Assembly: GCA_007128995.1 (NCBI GenBank)
Contig: SKWJ01000542.1
Span: 1-6,815, forward strand
Source of the DNA: Paracoccaceae bacterium
Lineage (GTDB): Bacteria; Pseudomonadota; Alphaproteobacteria; Rhodobacterales; Rhodobacteraceae
Length of the DNA: 6,815 nucleotides
Direction: 5' to 3'
Position 1 is the first letter of the stretch, and each line of letters begins with the position of its first letter. This document shows positions 1 through 5,994 of this stretch, piece by piece. Made by a program: the position numbers and the translations under genes. The notes under the pieces were generated by a model. It was not told the DNA's origin. It searched no databases and saw nothing but the letters and a program-made list of their open reading frames with translations.

Positions 1-152
1 CGCAGGTGCATGTGATGGGCGCCACCCATGCCGAATTCGGACCATGGGGGGGACCGGCCGGCCATCATGGCTGGGGCATCCGACGCGATTACACGCTTTT
101 TGACGAAACCGCGATCTGGAAACAGATTGTCCTGCACACAGGTGAGCTATGA
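1..152 (+). CDS. 3' end of an unidentified gene, first visible member of the operon
   Basis: This is an open frame entering from the left edge (first full codon at base 3) and ending with TGA at 150-152. Only the last 49 residues are visible. They are rich in His, Gly and Trp (segments GATHAEFGPWGG and GHHGWGIRRDY) and end in IVLHTGEL. I do not recognise a family from this fragment. The evidence for coding is that its stop overlaps the next gene's ATG as ATGA (149-152), exactly as at the three later junctions, and that the other two forward frames are broken by stops (13-15 and near 101). It is therefore probably the upstream cistron of the same operon and part of the same pathway. The function cannot be stated without the sequence to the left. 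Confidence 0.72.
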   Translation, partial: QVHVMGATHAEFGPWGGPAGHHGWGIRRDYTLFDETAIWKQIVLHTGEL

Positions 153-1129
153 CCCCCGAAGAGATGGACGCCCGCATCGTCCGATATGGCGAGTTGAAAC
201 CCTGCAAAACCGCCTTCATTGATGCCCATACCCCGGGCAGCAATCAGAAGGAAAACTTCACGATCATCGGCGGCGGGGTTTCGGAAAGTCCTGATCAGCA
301 TGTCCATATCGCGGAAACGCCGGGCTTCAATATCGGGGCTGCCGGACAGCCGCCCAACTGCCGCAATTCACTGCACGCGCACCGGACGGCGGAAGTGTTC
401 TTTGTCCTGAAAGGGCGGTGGCGCTTTTTCTGGGGGCGCCGGGGCACAGCCGGAGAGGTGGTGCTGGAAGAAGGTGACATCTTCAACATTCCCACCGGGA
501 TTTTTCGCGGCTTCGAGAATATCGGAACCGATTACGGCATGATCATGGCAATCCTTGGCGGCGATGATGCCGGGGGCGGTGTGATCTGGGCCCCGCAGGT
601 GATTGAGGATGCGCGCGATCACGGGCTGGTTCTGGGGGCGAATGGCAAGCTTTACGACACCAAGCGCGGTGACCGTCTTCCCGAGGGCCTGTTGCCCATG
701 CCTTTGCTGACCGAAGACGAATTGCGCGCCTTTCCCGAACCGACCACGGCCGAGGTCATCCCCAACTATATCGGGCGCTATTGGGACATGATGGCGCTGT
801 CTGATCATCAGCCCTGCAAGGTGATTGGCGCAGACGCGCTGTTGAGGGACAGGCCCGGCTTCGAGGTGGATCTTCTATCGCGCGGATCTATCCCCTCTGC
901 GGCTTATTCGACTGCACGCCACGAGGTCCTTATGCCTGTTCGCGGGTATTGGCGCCTGTCCTGGGAGGGGGGCAGCACGGTGCTGAACCCGGGCGATACT
1001 GCAGCCATCCCGCCCGGCCTGTCACGCAGCCTGTCGCCCGCCATGACCGGCGAGGCCGCTCTCTACCGGATCCGCAACACCGACGATCCTGCCGGACTGA
1101 CCCACCACCCGAGCCGGAGCGCATCATGA
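149..1129 (+). CDS. double-cupin (bicupin) protein with incomplete metal sites
   Basis: This is a 326-residue protein with two cupin beta-barrel domains. In the N-terminal domain, motif 1 is H76-x-H78-x3-E82-x6-G89, which fits the cupin consensus. Motif 2 is G109-x5-P115-x-G117-x2-R120-x3-N124, which is perfect except that Arg replaces the usual metal-binding His. The C-terminal domain keeps the skeleton (E259-x6-G266 and G282-x5-P288-x-G290), but the two motif-1 His positions are Tyr253 and Thr255, and motif 2 again has Arg (R293). Bicupins include gentisate 1,2-dioxygenase-like ring-cleavage enzymes, oxalate decarboxylases and non-catalytic binding proteins. Here only domain 1 could hold a metal, through two His and one Glu. 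It is probably cytoplasmic, since no signal peptide is seen. The start is ATG at 149, which overlaps the previous stop and has a purine-rich AGGTGAG at 140-146 just upstream. The stop overlaps the next gene's ATG. The fold is secure; the substrate is unknown. Confidence 0.88.
   Translation: MTPEEMDARIVRYGELKPCKTAFIDAHTPGSNQKENFTIIGGGVSESPDQHVHIAETPGFNIGAAGQPPNCRNSLHAHRTAEVFFVLKGRWRFFWGRRGTAGEVVLEEGDIFNIPTGIFRGFENIGTDYGMIMAILGGDDAGGGVIWAPQVIEDARDHGLVLGANGKLYDTKRGDRLPEGLLPMPLLTEDELRAFPEPTTAEVIPNYIGRYWDMMALSDHQPCKVIGADALLRDRPGFEVDLLSRGSIPSAAYSTARHEVLMPVRGYWRLSWEGGSTVLNPGDTAAIPPGLSRSLSPAMTGEAALYRIRNTDDPAGLTHHPSRSAS
1116..1119 (+). promoter_or_regulatory. ribosome binding site of the MetE-like gene
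   Basis: GGAG lies six bases before the ATG at 1126, inside the last codons of the cupin gene. It supports ATG 1126 as the true start over earlier in-frame ATGs (the farthest at 949) that would lie wholly inside the cupin gene. The protein from 1126 begins directly with the conserved MetE-family GSLPR motif. Confidence 0.6.
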
Positions 1130-2247
1130 GCCTGCTTGCAACGCATGTCGGCTCGCTTCCCCGGTCGCAAGCGGTGGTGGATTTTCTGTTTGCGCGCGAA
1201 CGCGGCGACATGGTCGACACGGATGCGTTTGACGCCTGCATGGCAGCTGCGGTCATGGAAAATGTCCGACGCCAGAAAGCCGCGGGGATTGATATCGTCT
1301 CGGACGGTGAATGTTCAAAGATCAGCTATGCGACCTATGTCAAGGATCGCTATAGCGGCTTTTCCGGCGACAGCCCCAGAAATGCACCTGCGGATCTGAA
1401 ACTGTTTCCATCCTTCCTTGAGCGTCTGGCCAAGTCGGGCGGAACCCCCAGTTACGCACGGCCCCAATGCACCGGCCCGGTGGAAAGCCGGGGACGACAG
1501 GACTTGCAGAAGGATATTGCCAATCTCAAGACGGCCATGGCCGCCCATGGTATCGGACGCGGATTCATGAATGCCGCCTCGCCCGGGGTGATCAGCCTGT
1601 TCTTGCAGAATGCATATTACCCCGACAGGCAGGCCTATCTGGATGCGCTTGCCGACGCGATGAGGGCTGAATACAAAACGATCCTGGACGCCGGGCTGGA
1701 CCTTCAGCTTGATTGCCCAGACCTCGCCCTGTCGCGGCACATGCTGTTTACCGATCTGACAGATGCCGAATTCCTGCGCGTTGCCGAAACCCATATCACC
1801 GCGCTGGAACGGGCCCTTGATGGTCTGCCGAAAGATCGCGTGCGCCTGCATATCTGCTGGGGCAATTATGAGGGGCCGCATTGTTGCGATATCGACATGG
1901 CCACCATGTTTCCGCTGCTTATGCGCGTGCCCGCCCGGTACGTGCTTTTTGAAACGGCCAATCCGCGCCATGGGCATGAATGGGTGGTCTTTCGCGATCA
2001 CGCGGACGCCATTCCGGCCGACAAGGTGCTGGTGCCCGGCGCTGTCGATACGACCACCAATTTCATCGAGCATCCCGATCTGGTTGCGCAACGTCTGGAC
2101 CGTTTCACCCAGATCGTCGGCAAGGAGCGGGTGATCGCAGGCAGTGACTGCGGCTTTGGCACATTTGCCGGCTACGGGGCGGTCGATCCCGAAATCGCCT
2201 GGGCTAAACTGGCAACGCTTGCCGAGGGTGCAAGACGCGTCACATGA
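1126..2247 (+). CDS. MetE-like (cobalamin-independent methionine synthase II family) zinc methyl/alkyltransferase
   Basis: This is a 373-residue, single-domain relative of the C-terminal catalytic barrel of MetE (UROD/MetE-like TIM barrel). It lacks the N-terminal half of full-length MetE, which is about 750 residues in total. Visible motifs are GSLPR at 9-13, GIDIVSDGE at 54-62 (E62 matches the homocysteine-contacting Glu of MetE), and LDCPDLA at 195-201, which corresponds to the MetE DEPAL motif with D196 kept and Glu changed to Cys197. The zinc ligands appear complete: H242-x-C244, E276 and C342. The family moves a methyl or other alkyl group to or from a zinc-bound thiolate. Known members include methionine synthases and epoxyalkane:coenzyme M transferase. 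The start is ATG 1126, overlapping the cupin stop, and the end overlaps the hydrolase start. Placement among a cupin, a hydrolase and an aldolase-family gene suggests a catabolic methyl- or thiol-transfer step rather than housekeeping methionine synthesis. That is inference. Confidence 0.9.
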   Translation: MSLLATHVGSLPRSQAVVDFLFARERGDMVDTDAFDACMAAAVMENVRRQKAAGIDIVSDGECSKISYATYVKDRYSGFSGDSPRNAPADLKLFPSFLERLAKSGGTPSYARPQCTGPVESRGRQDLQKDIANLKTAMAAHGIGRGFMNAASPGVISLFLQNAYYPDRQAYLDALADAMRAEYKTILDAGLDLQLDCPDLALSRHMLFTDLTDAEFLRVAETHITALERALDGLPKDRVRLHICWGNYEGPHCCDIDMATMFPLLMRVPARYVLFETANPRHGHEWVVFRDHADAIPADKVLVPGAVDTTTNFIEHPDLVAQRLDRFTQIVGKERVIAGSDCGFGTFAGYGAVDPEIAWAKLATLAEGARRVT

Positions 2248-2930
2248 CCCCGCTTGTGCTGATACCGGGCATGATGTGCGATGCGCGCATGTGGGGAGTC
2301 GTCCCTGCAGCGCTGGGGCCACGCCCTATGCATCATGCGCTTCCGGTCATGGGCGAGACGATCGCACAGATGGCAGAGGCCAGCTTGCAAGACGCGCCCG
2401 CCGAATTCGCGCTTGCGGGGTTGTCGATGGGCGGGATCGTGGCCATGGAAATGCTGCGCCAGGCGCCCGCGCGGATCACTCGACTGGCGCTTCTGGATAC
2501 CAACCCGCTTCCTGAAGTCCCAGCGGTCAGGGCGCGTCGCGCCCCGCAGATCGCGCGCGTACTGGCAGGGGATCTGGACAGTGTGATGCAGGACGAACTG
2601 AAACCCAATTATCTGGCGGACCCGTCTGACAGGCCCATTCTTGACCTTTGCCTCGACATGGCCCGAAAACTGGGCCCGGACGTGTTTCGCCGCCAGTCTC
2701 TCGCGCTGATGAATCGTGTCGATCAGACGGATATCTTGCGCCGGTTCACTGGCCCTGCGCTGGTGCTGATGGGCGCGCAGGACCGGCTTTGCCGCCGTGA
2801 CCGTCACGAACTGATGCACAATCTGATGCCCCAGTCTGAACTGATCATCATCGCAGATGCAGGTCATCTGCCCCCACTGGAACAGCCCGCGCCAACGATC
2901 GCGGCCTTCAAGACATGGTTGCAACAATGA
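2244..2930 (+). CDS. alpha/beta-fold hydrolase (esterase/lactonase type)
   Basis: This is a compact 228-residue alpha/beta hydrolase. The sequence opens with strand LVLIPGMMCD (oxyanion-hole region), then the nucleophile elbow G59-L-S61-M-G-G. The acid D180 lies after the strand ALVLMGAQD and the catalytic H208 is in DAGHLPPLEQP, giving a complete Ser-Asp-His triad. A helical cap lies at roughly residues 90-165. No signal peptide is present, so it is probably cytoplasmic. The PGMMCD opening and short length resemble small carboxylesterases and enol-lactonase-like enzymes of catabolic operons. The substrate cannot be read from sequence. ATG 2244 overlaps the preceding TGA as ATGA, and no strong Shine-Dalgarno sits at normal distance, so translation is probably coupled to the MetE-like gene. 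The likely role is hydrolysis of an ester, lactone or thioester intermediate in the same pathway. Confidence 0.9.
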   Translation: MTPLVLIPGMMCDARMWGVVPAALGPRPMHHALPVMGETIAQMAEASLQDAPAEFALAGLSMGGIVAMEMLRQAPARITRLALLDTNPLPEVPAVRARRAPQIARVLAGDLDSVMQDELKPNYLADPSDRPILDLCLDMARKLGPDVFRRQSLALMNRVDQTDILRRFTGPALVLMGAQDRLCRRDRHELMHNLMPQSELIIIADAGHLPPLEQPAPTIAAFKTWLQQ

Positions 2931-3619
2931 CATCTGATCTGCATGAACTTCTGCGCCGCGTGGATACCCCCACTGTCTGCAACGCCATTGAAGTGGTGCA
3001 GGGCCGTCGTGGCTTCGACGCTTTCACGCGCGGGACGATGCAGTGTTCAGACCCCGGACATCGGATTGTCGGCTATGCAGTCACAGCACAGATTGCCGCC
3101 AAGGCCCCACCTTCAGAAGCACCAGAAATCATCCGTGCGCGCCGCATGGCCTATTACCGCGCGATGCATGACGCGCCTGCACCTTCGGTTGCGGTCATCG
3201 AGGATCTGGACTTTCCTGACTGCATCGGGGCATTCTGGGGCGAGGTCAACACCACGATCCACCAGGGCTTTGGCCTGTCCGGGGCACTGACCAACGGCGT
3301 GATGCGCGACCTCGATGATCTGCCACAGGGTTTTCCGGTGGTGGCTGGCAGCATTGGGCCAAGCCATGGCTTCGTGCATGTGCGATCAATCGCAAGACCC
3401 GTCACGGTGTTTGGTCTGCGGATCGCACCCGGCGATCTGATTCATGCCGACCGCCATGGCGCAGTTGTCATCCCGCCTGATGTCATTTCGGGCCTGCAAG
3501 CGGGCATAGACAAGCTGGTGGCAACGGAAAAACTGATCCTCGAACCCGCGCGAGCGCCCGATTTCGACTTTGCCGTTTTCGAACGCGCTTGGATGGCATT
3601 CGAAAAAGCACGCACCTGA
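2927..3619 (+). CDS. RraA-like / 4-hydroxy-4-methyl-2-oxoglutarate (HMG) aldolase family protein
   Basis: This is a 230-residue protein of the RraA / class II HMG-aldolase superfamily. Landmarks are TPTVCNAIE near the N-terminus (14-22), FWGEVNTT (103-110), and the active-site loop GALTNGVMRDL (119-129) with the R127-D128 pair that binds the substrate/metal in HMG aldolases. GDLIHADRHGAVVIP (169-183) is the family's second conserved block, with RH where many relatives have acidic residues. Aldolase members cleave 4-hydroxy-2-oxo acids to pyruvate and a second oxo acid, using a divalent metal. RraA proper instead binds RNase E. The retained Arg-Asp and catabolic neighbours favour an aldolase or oxo-acid decarboxylase. 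The start is ATG 2927, overlapping the hydrolase TGA as ATGA. An in-frame ATG at 2915 would add four residues but fits the operon's overlap pattern less well. It is the last gene before a 357-base gap, hence probably the operon end. Confidence 0.88.
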   Translation: MTSDLHELLRRVDTPTVCNAIEVVQGRRGFDAFTRGTMQCSDPGHRIVGYAVTAQIAAKAPPSEAPEIIRARRMAYYRAMHDAPAPSVAVIEDLDFPDCIGAFWGEVNTTIHQGFGLSGALTNGVMRDLDDLPQGFPVVAGSIGPSHGFVHVRSIARPVTVFGLRIAPGDLIHADRHGAVVIPPDVISGLQAGIDKLVATEKLILEPARAPDFDFAVFERAWMAFEKART

Positions 3620-3703
3620 ACGCGTGCCGCGAGCATGCAGACCCTGACATCACGAGAGCAGCGCGGCTGTGGACCTGTTGATCCCGGAACCTGCCCGTCA
3701 GAC

Positions 3704-3733
3704 CCCAAGCAACAGCGTCAAGACTGGCTTGGG
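3704..3733 (+). other. stem-loop 1 after the operon
   Basis: CCCAAGC (3704-3710) pairs perfectly with GCTTGGG (3727-3733) around a 16-base loop. It directly abuts the stronger hairpin that follows. It may be a 3' stabiliser or part of a compound terminator of the upstream operon. There is no T-run. Confidence 0.4.
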
Positions 3734-3757
3734 TGCGCGCGCGTGACTGTGCGCGCA
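3734..3757 (+). terminator. GC-rich hairpin, possible terminator lacking a T-run
   Basis: The arms TGCGCGC (3734-3740) and GCGCGCA (3751-3757) form seven perfect pairs. Counting two G-T wobbles and one C-G, the stem extends to ten pairs closed by the tetraloop TGAC (3744-3747). It lies 114 bases after the last stop of the operon. No T-rich tract follows on either strand, so intrinsic termination is uncertain. It could instead block 3' exonucleases after Rho-dependent termination. Confidence 0.4.
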
Positions 3758-3797
3758 AGTACATGTCCCCGCCCATATGTAAAGACTGCGTGAACAC

Positions 3798-3826
3798 TAG
3801 ACTAAAGAGTTCAGAGCTTCTAGAAT
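3798..3826 (+). promoter_or_regulatory. candidate sigma-70-type promoter for the sensor kinase
   Basis: TAGACT (3798-3803; four of six matches to the -35 consensus) is followed after 17 bases by TAGAAT (3821-3826; five of six matches to the -10 consensus). The pair sits at the start of the AT-rich segment upstream of the kinase. Transcription would begin near 3833, leaving a leader of about 100 bases before the small ORF and placing the inverted repeat just downstream of the start point. The call is from consensus match only. Confidence 0.35.
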
Positions 3827-3848
3827 ATTGTTAACGAATGAATAGTTG

Positions 3849-3870
3849 ATCTGCGAACTTAAACGCAGAT
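3849..3870. promoter_or_regulatory. 7-bp inverted repeat, possible operator or leader hairpin
   Basis: ATCTGCG (3849-3855) and CGCAGAT (3864-3870) are perfect inverted copies separated by the eight AT-rich bases AACTTAAA. The spacing (centre-to-centre 15 bp) is in the range of dimeric helix-turn-helix regulator sites. As RNA it would form a short stem in the 5' leader. It lies downstream of the candidate promoter, where a bound protein could repress. Confidence 0.4.
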
Positions 3871-3923
3871 TGGCCTGATAGATGAGTAAAAATGTAAAGA
3901 CCCAATCGCGAACCCATCACACC

Positions 3924-3928
3924 AAGGA
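3924..3928 (+). promoter_or_regulatory. Shine-Dalgarno of the small leader ORF
   Basis: AAGGA lies seven bases before GTG 3936. It is the only good ribosome binding site immediately upstream of the kinase reading frame. No comparable sequence lies directly before the kinase ATG at 3977, suggesting that ribosomes load here and reach the kinase by coupling. Confidence 0.45.
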
Positions 3929-3935
3929 TTAACAA

Positions 3936-3980
3936 GTGCAGTTTTGTTCCGAGTATCCGCTTAACGCCCGATCAACATGA
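3936..3980 (+). CDS. putative 14-codon leader peptide coupled to the kinase
   Basis: GTG at 3936 opens a 14-codon frame (MQFCSEYPLNARST) that ends in TGA at 3978-3980. That stop overlaps the kinase ATG (3977-3979) as ATGA, the same junction type used four times in the upstream operon. An AAGGA Shine-Dalgarno lies at ideal spacing. The peptide has no run of a single amino acid that would suggest classic attenuation. The most economical reading is a translational entry site that delivers ribosomes to the kinase start, perhaps with a control role through the leader's folding. An alternative is that the overlap is coincidence and the kinase starts at ATG 3995, which has GGA at 3985-3987. Confidence 0.4.
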   Translation: MQFCSEYPLNARST

Positions 3981-5803
3981 GCCCGGAAATCGAGATGCGG
4001 ATCGTCGTGGCAATCGCGGCGGTGCTGGTTCTTTTCTCGCTCCTGCTTTGCGTATCGGCGTTGCGCCGGGAAACCACCCGTCGCGAACAGCGCGGCGTAC
4101 TCTGGCTGTTCATGACCAATCTTGCTTTCCTGACGGCCACTTTGGGCCTGATGGGCAATGCCTTCCTGCCGTTCTGGGTAAGCGCGGCCCTTGTCATCGC
4201 GGGCGCGCATCTTGGTATTGTCTTTGGGTATTTTGCCGTACGTGCAGGGCTTGGCGCGTCTTCGGCGTCCCGCAAATATACAGGCTATGCCGTCATGGCC
4301 ATTTCAGGGCAAGCGATCCTTGCGCTCTGGTTGGGAACCATTGATGTTCTGGTGCTGACAAGTTCGCTGCTCAACGGTGTTCTATCGCTGCATATTGCGC
4401 GCCGGACCTGGCCCCTGGCCGAACGCTTCGGGCCGGATATTGCCGCTTTGGCAAGCCTTCCCTTTGCCGCAATCGGCATTGCCTATCTGGCCCGGCTGCC
4501 GCTGCTTGCGATGAATGTCTCTGCAACGACAATGACAGTTGCGACACTGGTCATCACCTTTCTGCTTGCCTTCTCGGCCTTGCAATGGGCCTTTGCGCTC
4601 ATTGCCTTTCGCGCCGCCCAATTGAACGAGCGCCTTGAAGCAGAACGGCAGCGCGCGGAAGAGGCGAACCGGCTGAAATCGCGATTTCTGGCGAATATGA
4701 GCCACGAGTTGCGCACACCGCTGAATGGCGTGCTGGGCATGGCACAAGTCCTGCAAGAGCAGCTCCGCGCCCCCGAACAGTTGCGCATGATCGAAACCAT
4801 CCGCAACAGTGGCGAAGGGCTGATGGCGATCCTCAATGACATCCTCGACCTGTCCAAGATCGAGGCGGGAAAGATGCTGCTGGAACAAGCCCCCTTCCGC
4901 CCGGCAAAGGTCATGAACCGCATCACCCGGCTGCACAAGCCTCAGGCCGAAGCCAAGGCCTTGCGCTTCGAGGCATATGTCGCCCCAGAGCTCGAGTCTT
5001 CGTATCTTGGCGATGAGCACCGACTGACGCAGGTGCTGCACAACCTTACCAGCAATGCCATCAAGTTCACCAGGACCGGGCATGTTGAGCTTTGCGCGAA
5101 GGCCACCCCCGAAGGCCTGCACATCAGCGTAGCCGATACCGGGATTGGCATGACGCAGGCGCAGATCGACAGCGCGTTTGACGAGTTCATTCAGGCCGAT
5201 GTCAGTATCACGCGGCGCTTCGGGGGTACTGGGCTGGGCATGCCCATCGTCAAGCACCTTGTGGCCATGATGGACGGAACGATTGATATCGCGTCTACCC
5301 CCGGACGCGGGACGCGCGTGCAACTTACCCTTCCGCTGCCGCAGACCACGGAACTGGAGAGCACGACGCCCGTCCCCCCGCACAATGTGACACCGGACCT
5401 GTCAGAATTGCGCGTTCTGGTCGCCGAGGACAATTTGACAAATCAGAAGGTGCTGGCAGCGCTTCTGCGCGCGACGGGGATACAGCTGACAATCGTTGGC
5501 AATGGTCGCGAAGCGCTTTTCATGGCGCTGGAACAGGATTTCGATCTGTTGCTCTTTGATATCTCGATGCCCGAAATGGACGGACCCACGGCGCTGCGCA
5601 AGATCATCGCCGCCTATCAGGAAGATGGCAGGAAAGTGCCCCCGGCCGCTGCGATCACTGCAAATGTGATGCCAGAGCAAGTGTTAAGCTACGCGGCCGA
5701 AGGCTTCTCGACCTGCCTTGCGAAACCGCTGCGCAAGGCGGCACTGATCGACGCTATTCAAACCTTGACTGACGTTGAAGCCGAACCGGAAAACGTCCGC
5801 TGA
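3977..5803 (+). CDS. hybrid sensor histidine kinase with multi-pass membrane sensor and receiver domain
   Basis: This is a 608-residue membrane-bound hybrid histidine kinase. Residues 8-211 contain about six or seven hydrophobic segments (roughly 8-29, 41-60, 64-88, 103-121, 122-140, 155-177, 188-211) that form the sensor region. I recognise no named sensor domain there. A charged coiled linker (about 214-235) leads to HisKA with SHELRTP and phospho-accepting H243. The HATPase domain follows: N box NLTSNAIKFT with N360, G1 box DTGIGM (387-392), F box FDEFIQAD, and G2 box GGTGLGM (416-422). After a Pro/Thr-rich linker (about 455-475) comes a receiver: acidic pair E484-D485, phospho-acceptor D528 in FDISMPEMDG, T561 and K583. 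All catalytic positions are intact. There is no HPt or output domain, so an external phosphotransfer partner is expected. The start ATG 3977 is the first possible one (an in-frame stop lies at 3962); ATG 3995 is the alternative. It lies between two metabolic gene sets and may control one of them. Confidence 0.93.
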   Translation: MSPEIEMRIVVAIAAVLVLFSLLLCVSALRRETTRREQRGVLWLFMTNLAFLTATLGLMGNAFLPFWVSAALVIAGAHLGIVFGYFAVRAGLGASSASRKYTGYAVMAISGQAILALWLGTIDVLVLTSSLLNGVLSLHIARRTWPLAERFGPDIAALASLPFAAIGIAYLARLPLLAMNVSATTMTVATLVITFLLAFSALQWAFALIAFRAAQLNERLEAERQRAEEANRLKSRFLANMSHELRTPLNGVLGMAQVLQEQLRAPEQLRMIETIRNSGEGLMAILNDILDLSKIEAGKMLLEQAPFRPAKVMNRITRLHKPQAEAKALRFEAYVAPELESSYLGDEHRLTQVLHNLTSNAIKFTRTGHVELCAKATPEGLHISVADTGIGMTQAQIDSAFDEFIQADVSITRRFGGTGLGMPIVKHLVAMMDGTIDIASTPGRGTRVQLTLPLPQTTELESTTPVPPHNVTPDLSELRVLVAEDNLTNQKVLAALLRATGIQLTIVGNGREALFMALEQDFDLLLFDISMPEMDGPTALRKIIAAYQEDGRKVPPAAAITANVMPEQVLSYAAEGFSTCLAKPLRKAALIDAIQTLTDVEAEPENVR

Positions 5804-5844
5804 CTCAGCCCGTCCACCGTTCCCGGACAGCCCCGAACCAGAGC

Positions 5845-5874
5845 TTGAAAATCAAATAAGATACTGTTTAATAT
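5845..5874 (+). promoter_or_regulatory. candidate promoter for the monooxygenase gene
   Basis: TTGAAA (5845-5850, five of six to the -35 consensus) is followed after 18 bases by TAATAT (5869-5874, four of six to the -10 consensus) in an AT-rich context. A second -35-like TTGATA at 5923-5928 has no convincing -10 partner. The call rests on consensus similarity alone. Confidence 0.28.
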
Positions 5875-5994
5875 AACAATTTATGCATCCTCCCGCCGGG
5901 GAAGGCTTCTGCATTCAAAGAATTGATACTCTATTGATTTAATATTTATCTGATGCTACGCATTTTGACCGGAGATCGCGCAAACGCGACACAG

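Larger units (their letters stand above)
3777..3901. repeat. 10-bp direct repeat flanking the kinase promoter region
   Basis: ATGTAAAGAC occurs identically at 3777-3786 and 3892-3901, in the same orientation and 115 bases apart, bracketing the candidate promoter and the inverted repeat. It may be a pair of regulator-binding sites. A ten-base match in an AT-rich stretch this long could also be chance. Confidence 0.35.
3620..3976 (+). other. intergenic region between the catabolic operon and the kinase gene
   Basis: These 357 bases contain no substantial gene. The left half (to about 3770) is GC-rich and carries two abutting hairpins (3704-3733, 3734-3757). A weak 6-bp pairing, GCCGCG 3626-3631 with CGCGGC 3662-3667, has a long loop and may be chance. 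The right half (about 3775-3935) is markedly AT-richer than the rest of the window. It holds a promoter-like pair (3798-3826), an inverted repeat (3849-3870), a 10-bp direct repeat (3777-3786 and 3892-3901) and a small leader ORF (3936-3980). The switch in base composition marks where transcription of operon 1 probably ends and the kinase promoter begins. Confidence 0.8.

Noticed and set aside
949..1125. N-terminal extension of the MetE-like protein to ATG 949
   Set aside because: It lies entirely inside the cupin gene in another frame and has a low-complexity Arg/Pro-rich sequence. ATG 1126 has GGAG at proper spacing, an ATGA overlap, and begins directly with the family motif.
1315..2322. 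Long minus-strand open frame (335 codons)
   Set aside because: It is antisense to the MetE-like gene, a by-product of GC-rich codon use. No recognisable motifs are present, while the plus strand carries a complete zinc site.
2915..2926. Alternative start of the RraA-like gene at ATG 2915
   Set aside because: It adds only four residues and breaks the consistent ATGA overlap pattern, with no better ribosome binding site. It remains possible.
2172..2933. Minus-strand open frame opposite the hydrolase gene (253 codons)
   Set aside because: The plus strand has an intact Ser-Asp-His triad and correct operon spacing; the minus-strand translation has no family features.
4382..5383. Long minus-strand open frame (333 codons)
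   Set aside because: It is the antisense shadow of the kinase core. The plus strand carries all histidine kinase boxes.
5818..5838. Hairpin GTTCCCGG...CCCCGAAC as terminator of the kinase gene
   Set aside because: It has two mismatches in the middle, only 4+2 pairs and no T-run; too weak to call.
5923..5951. Second promoter with -35 TTGATA before the monooxygenase
   Set aside because: No -10-like hexamer with more than three matches lies at 15-19 bases spacing.
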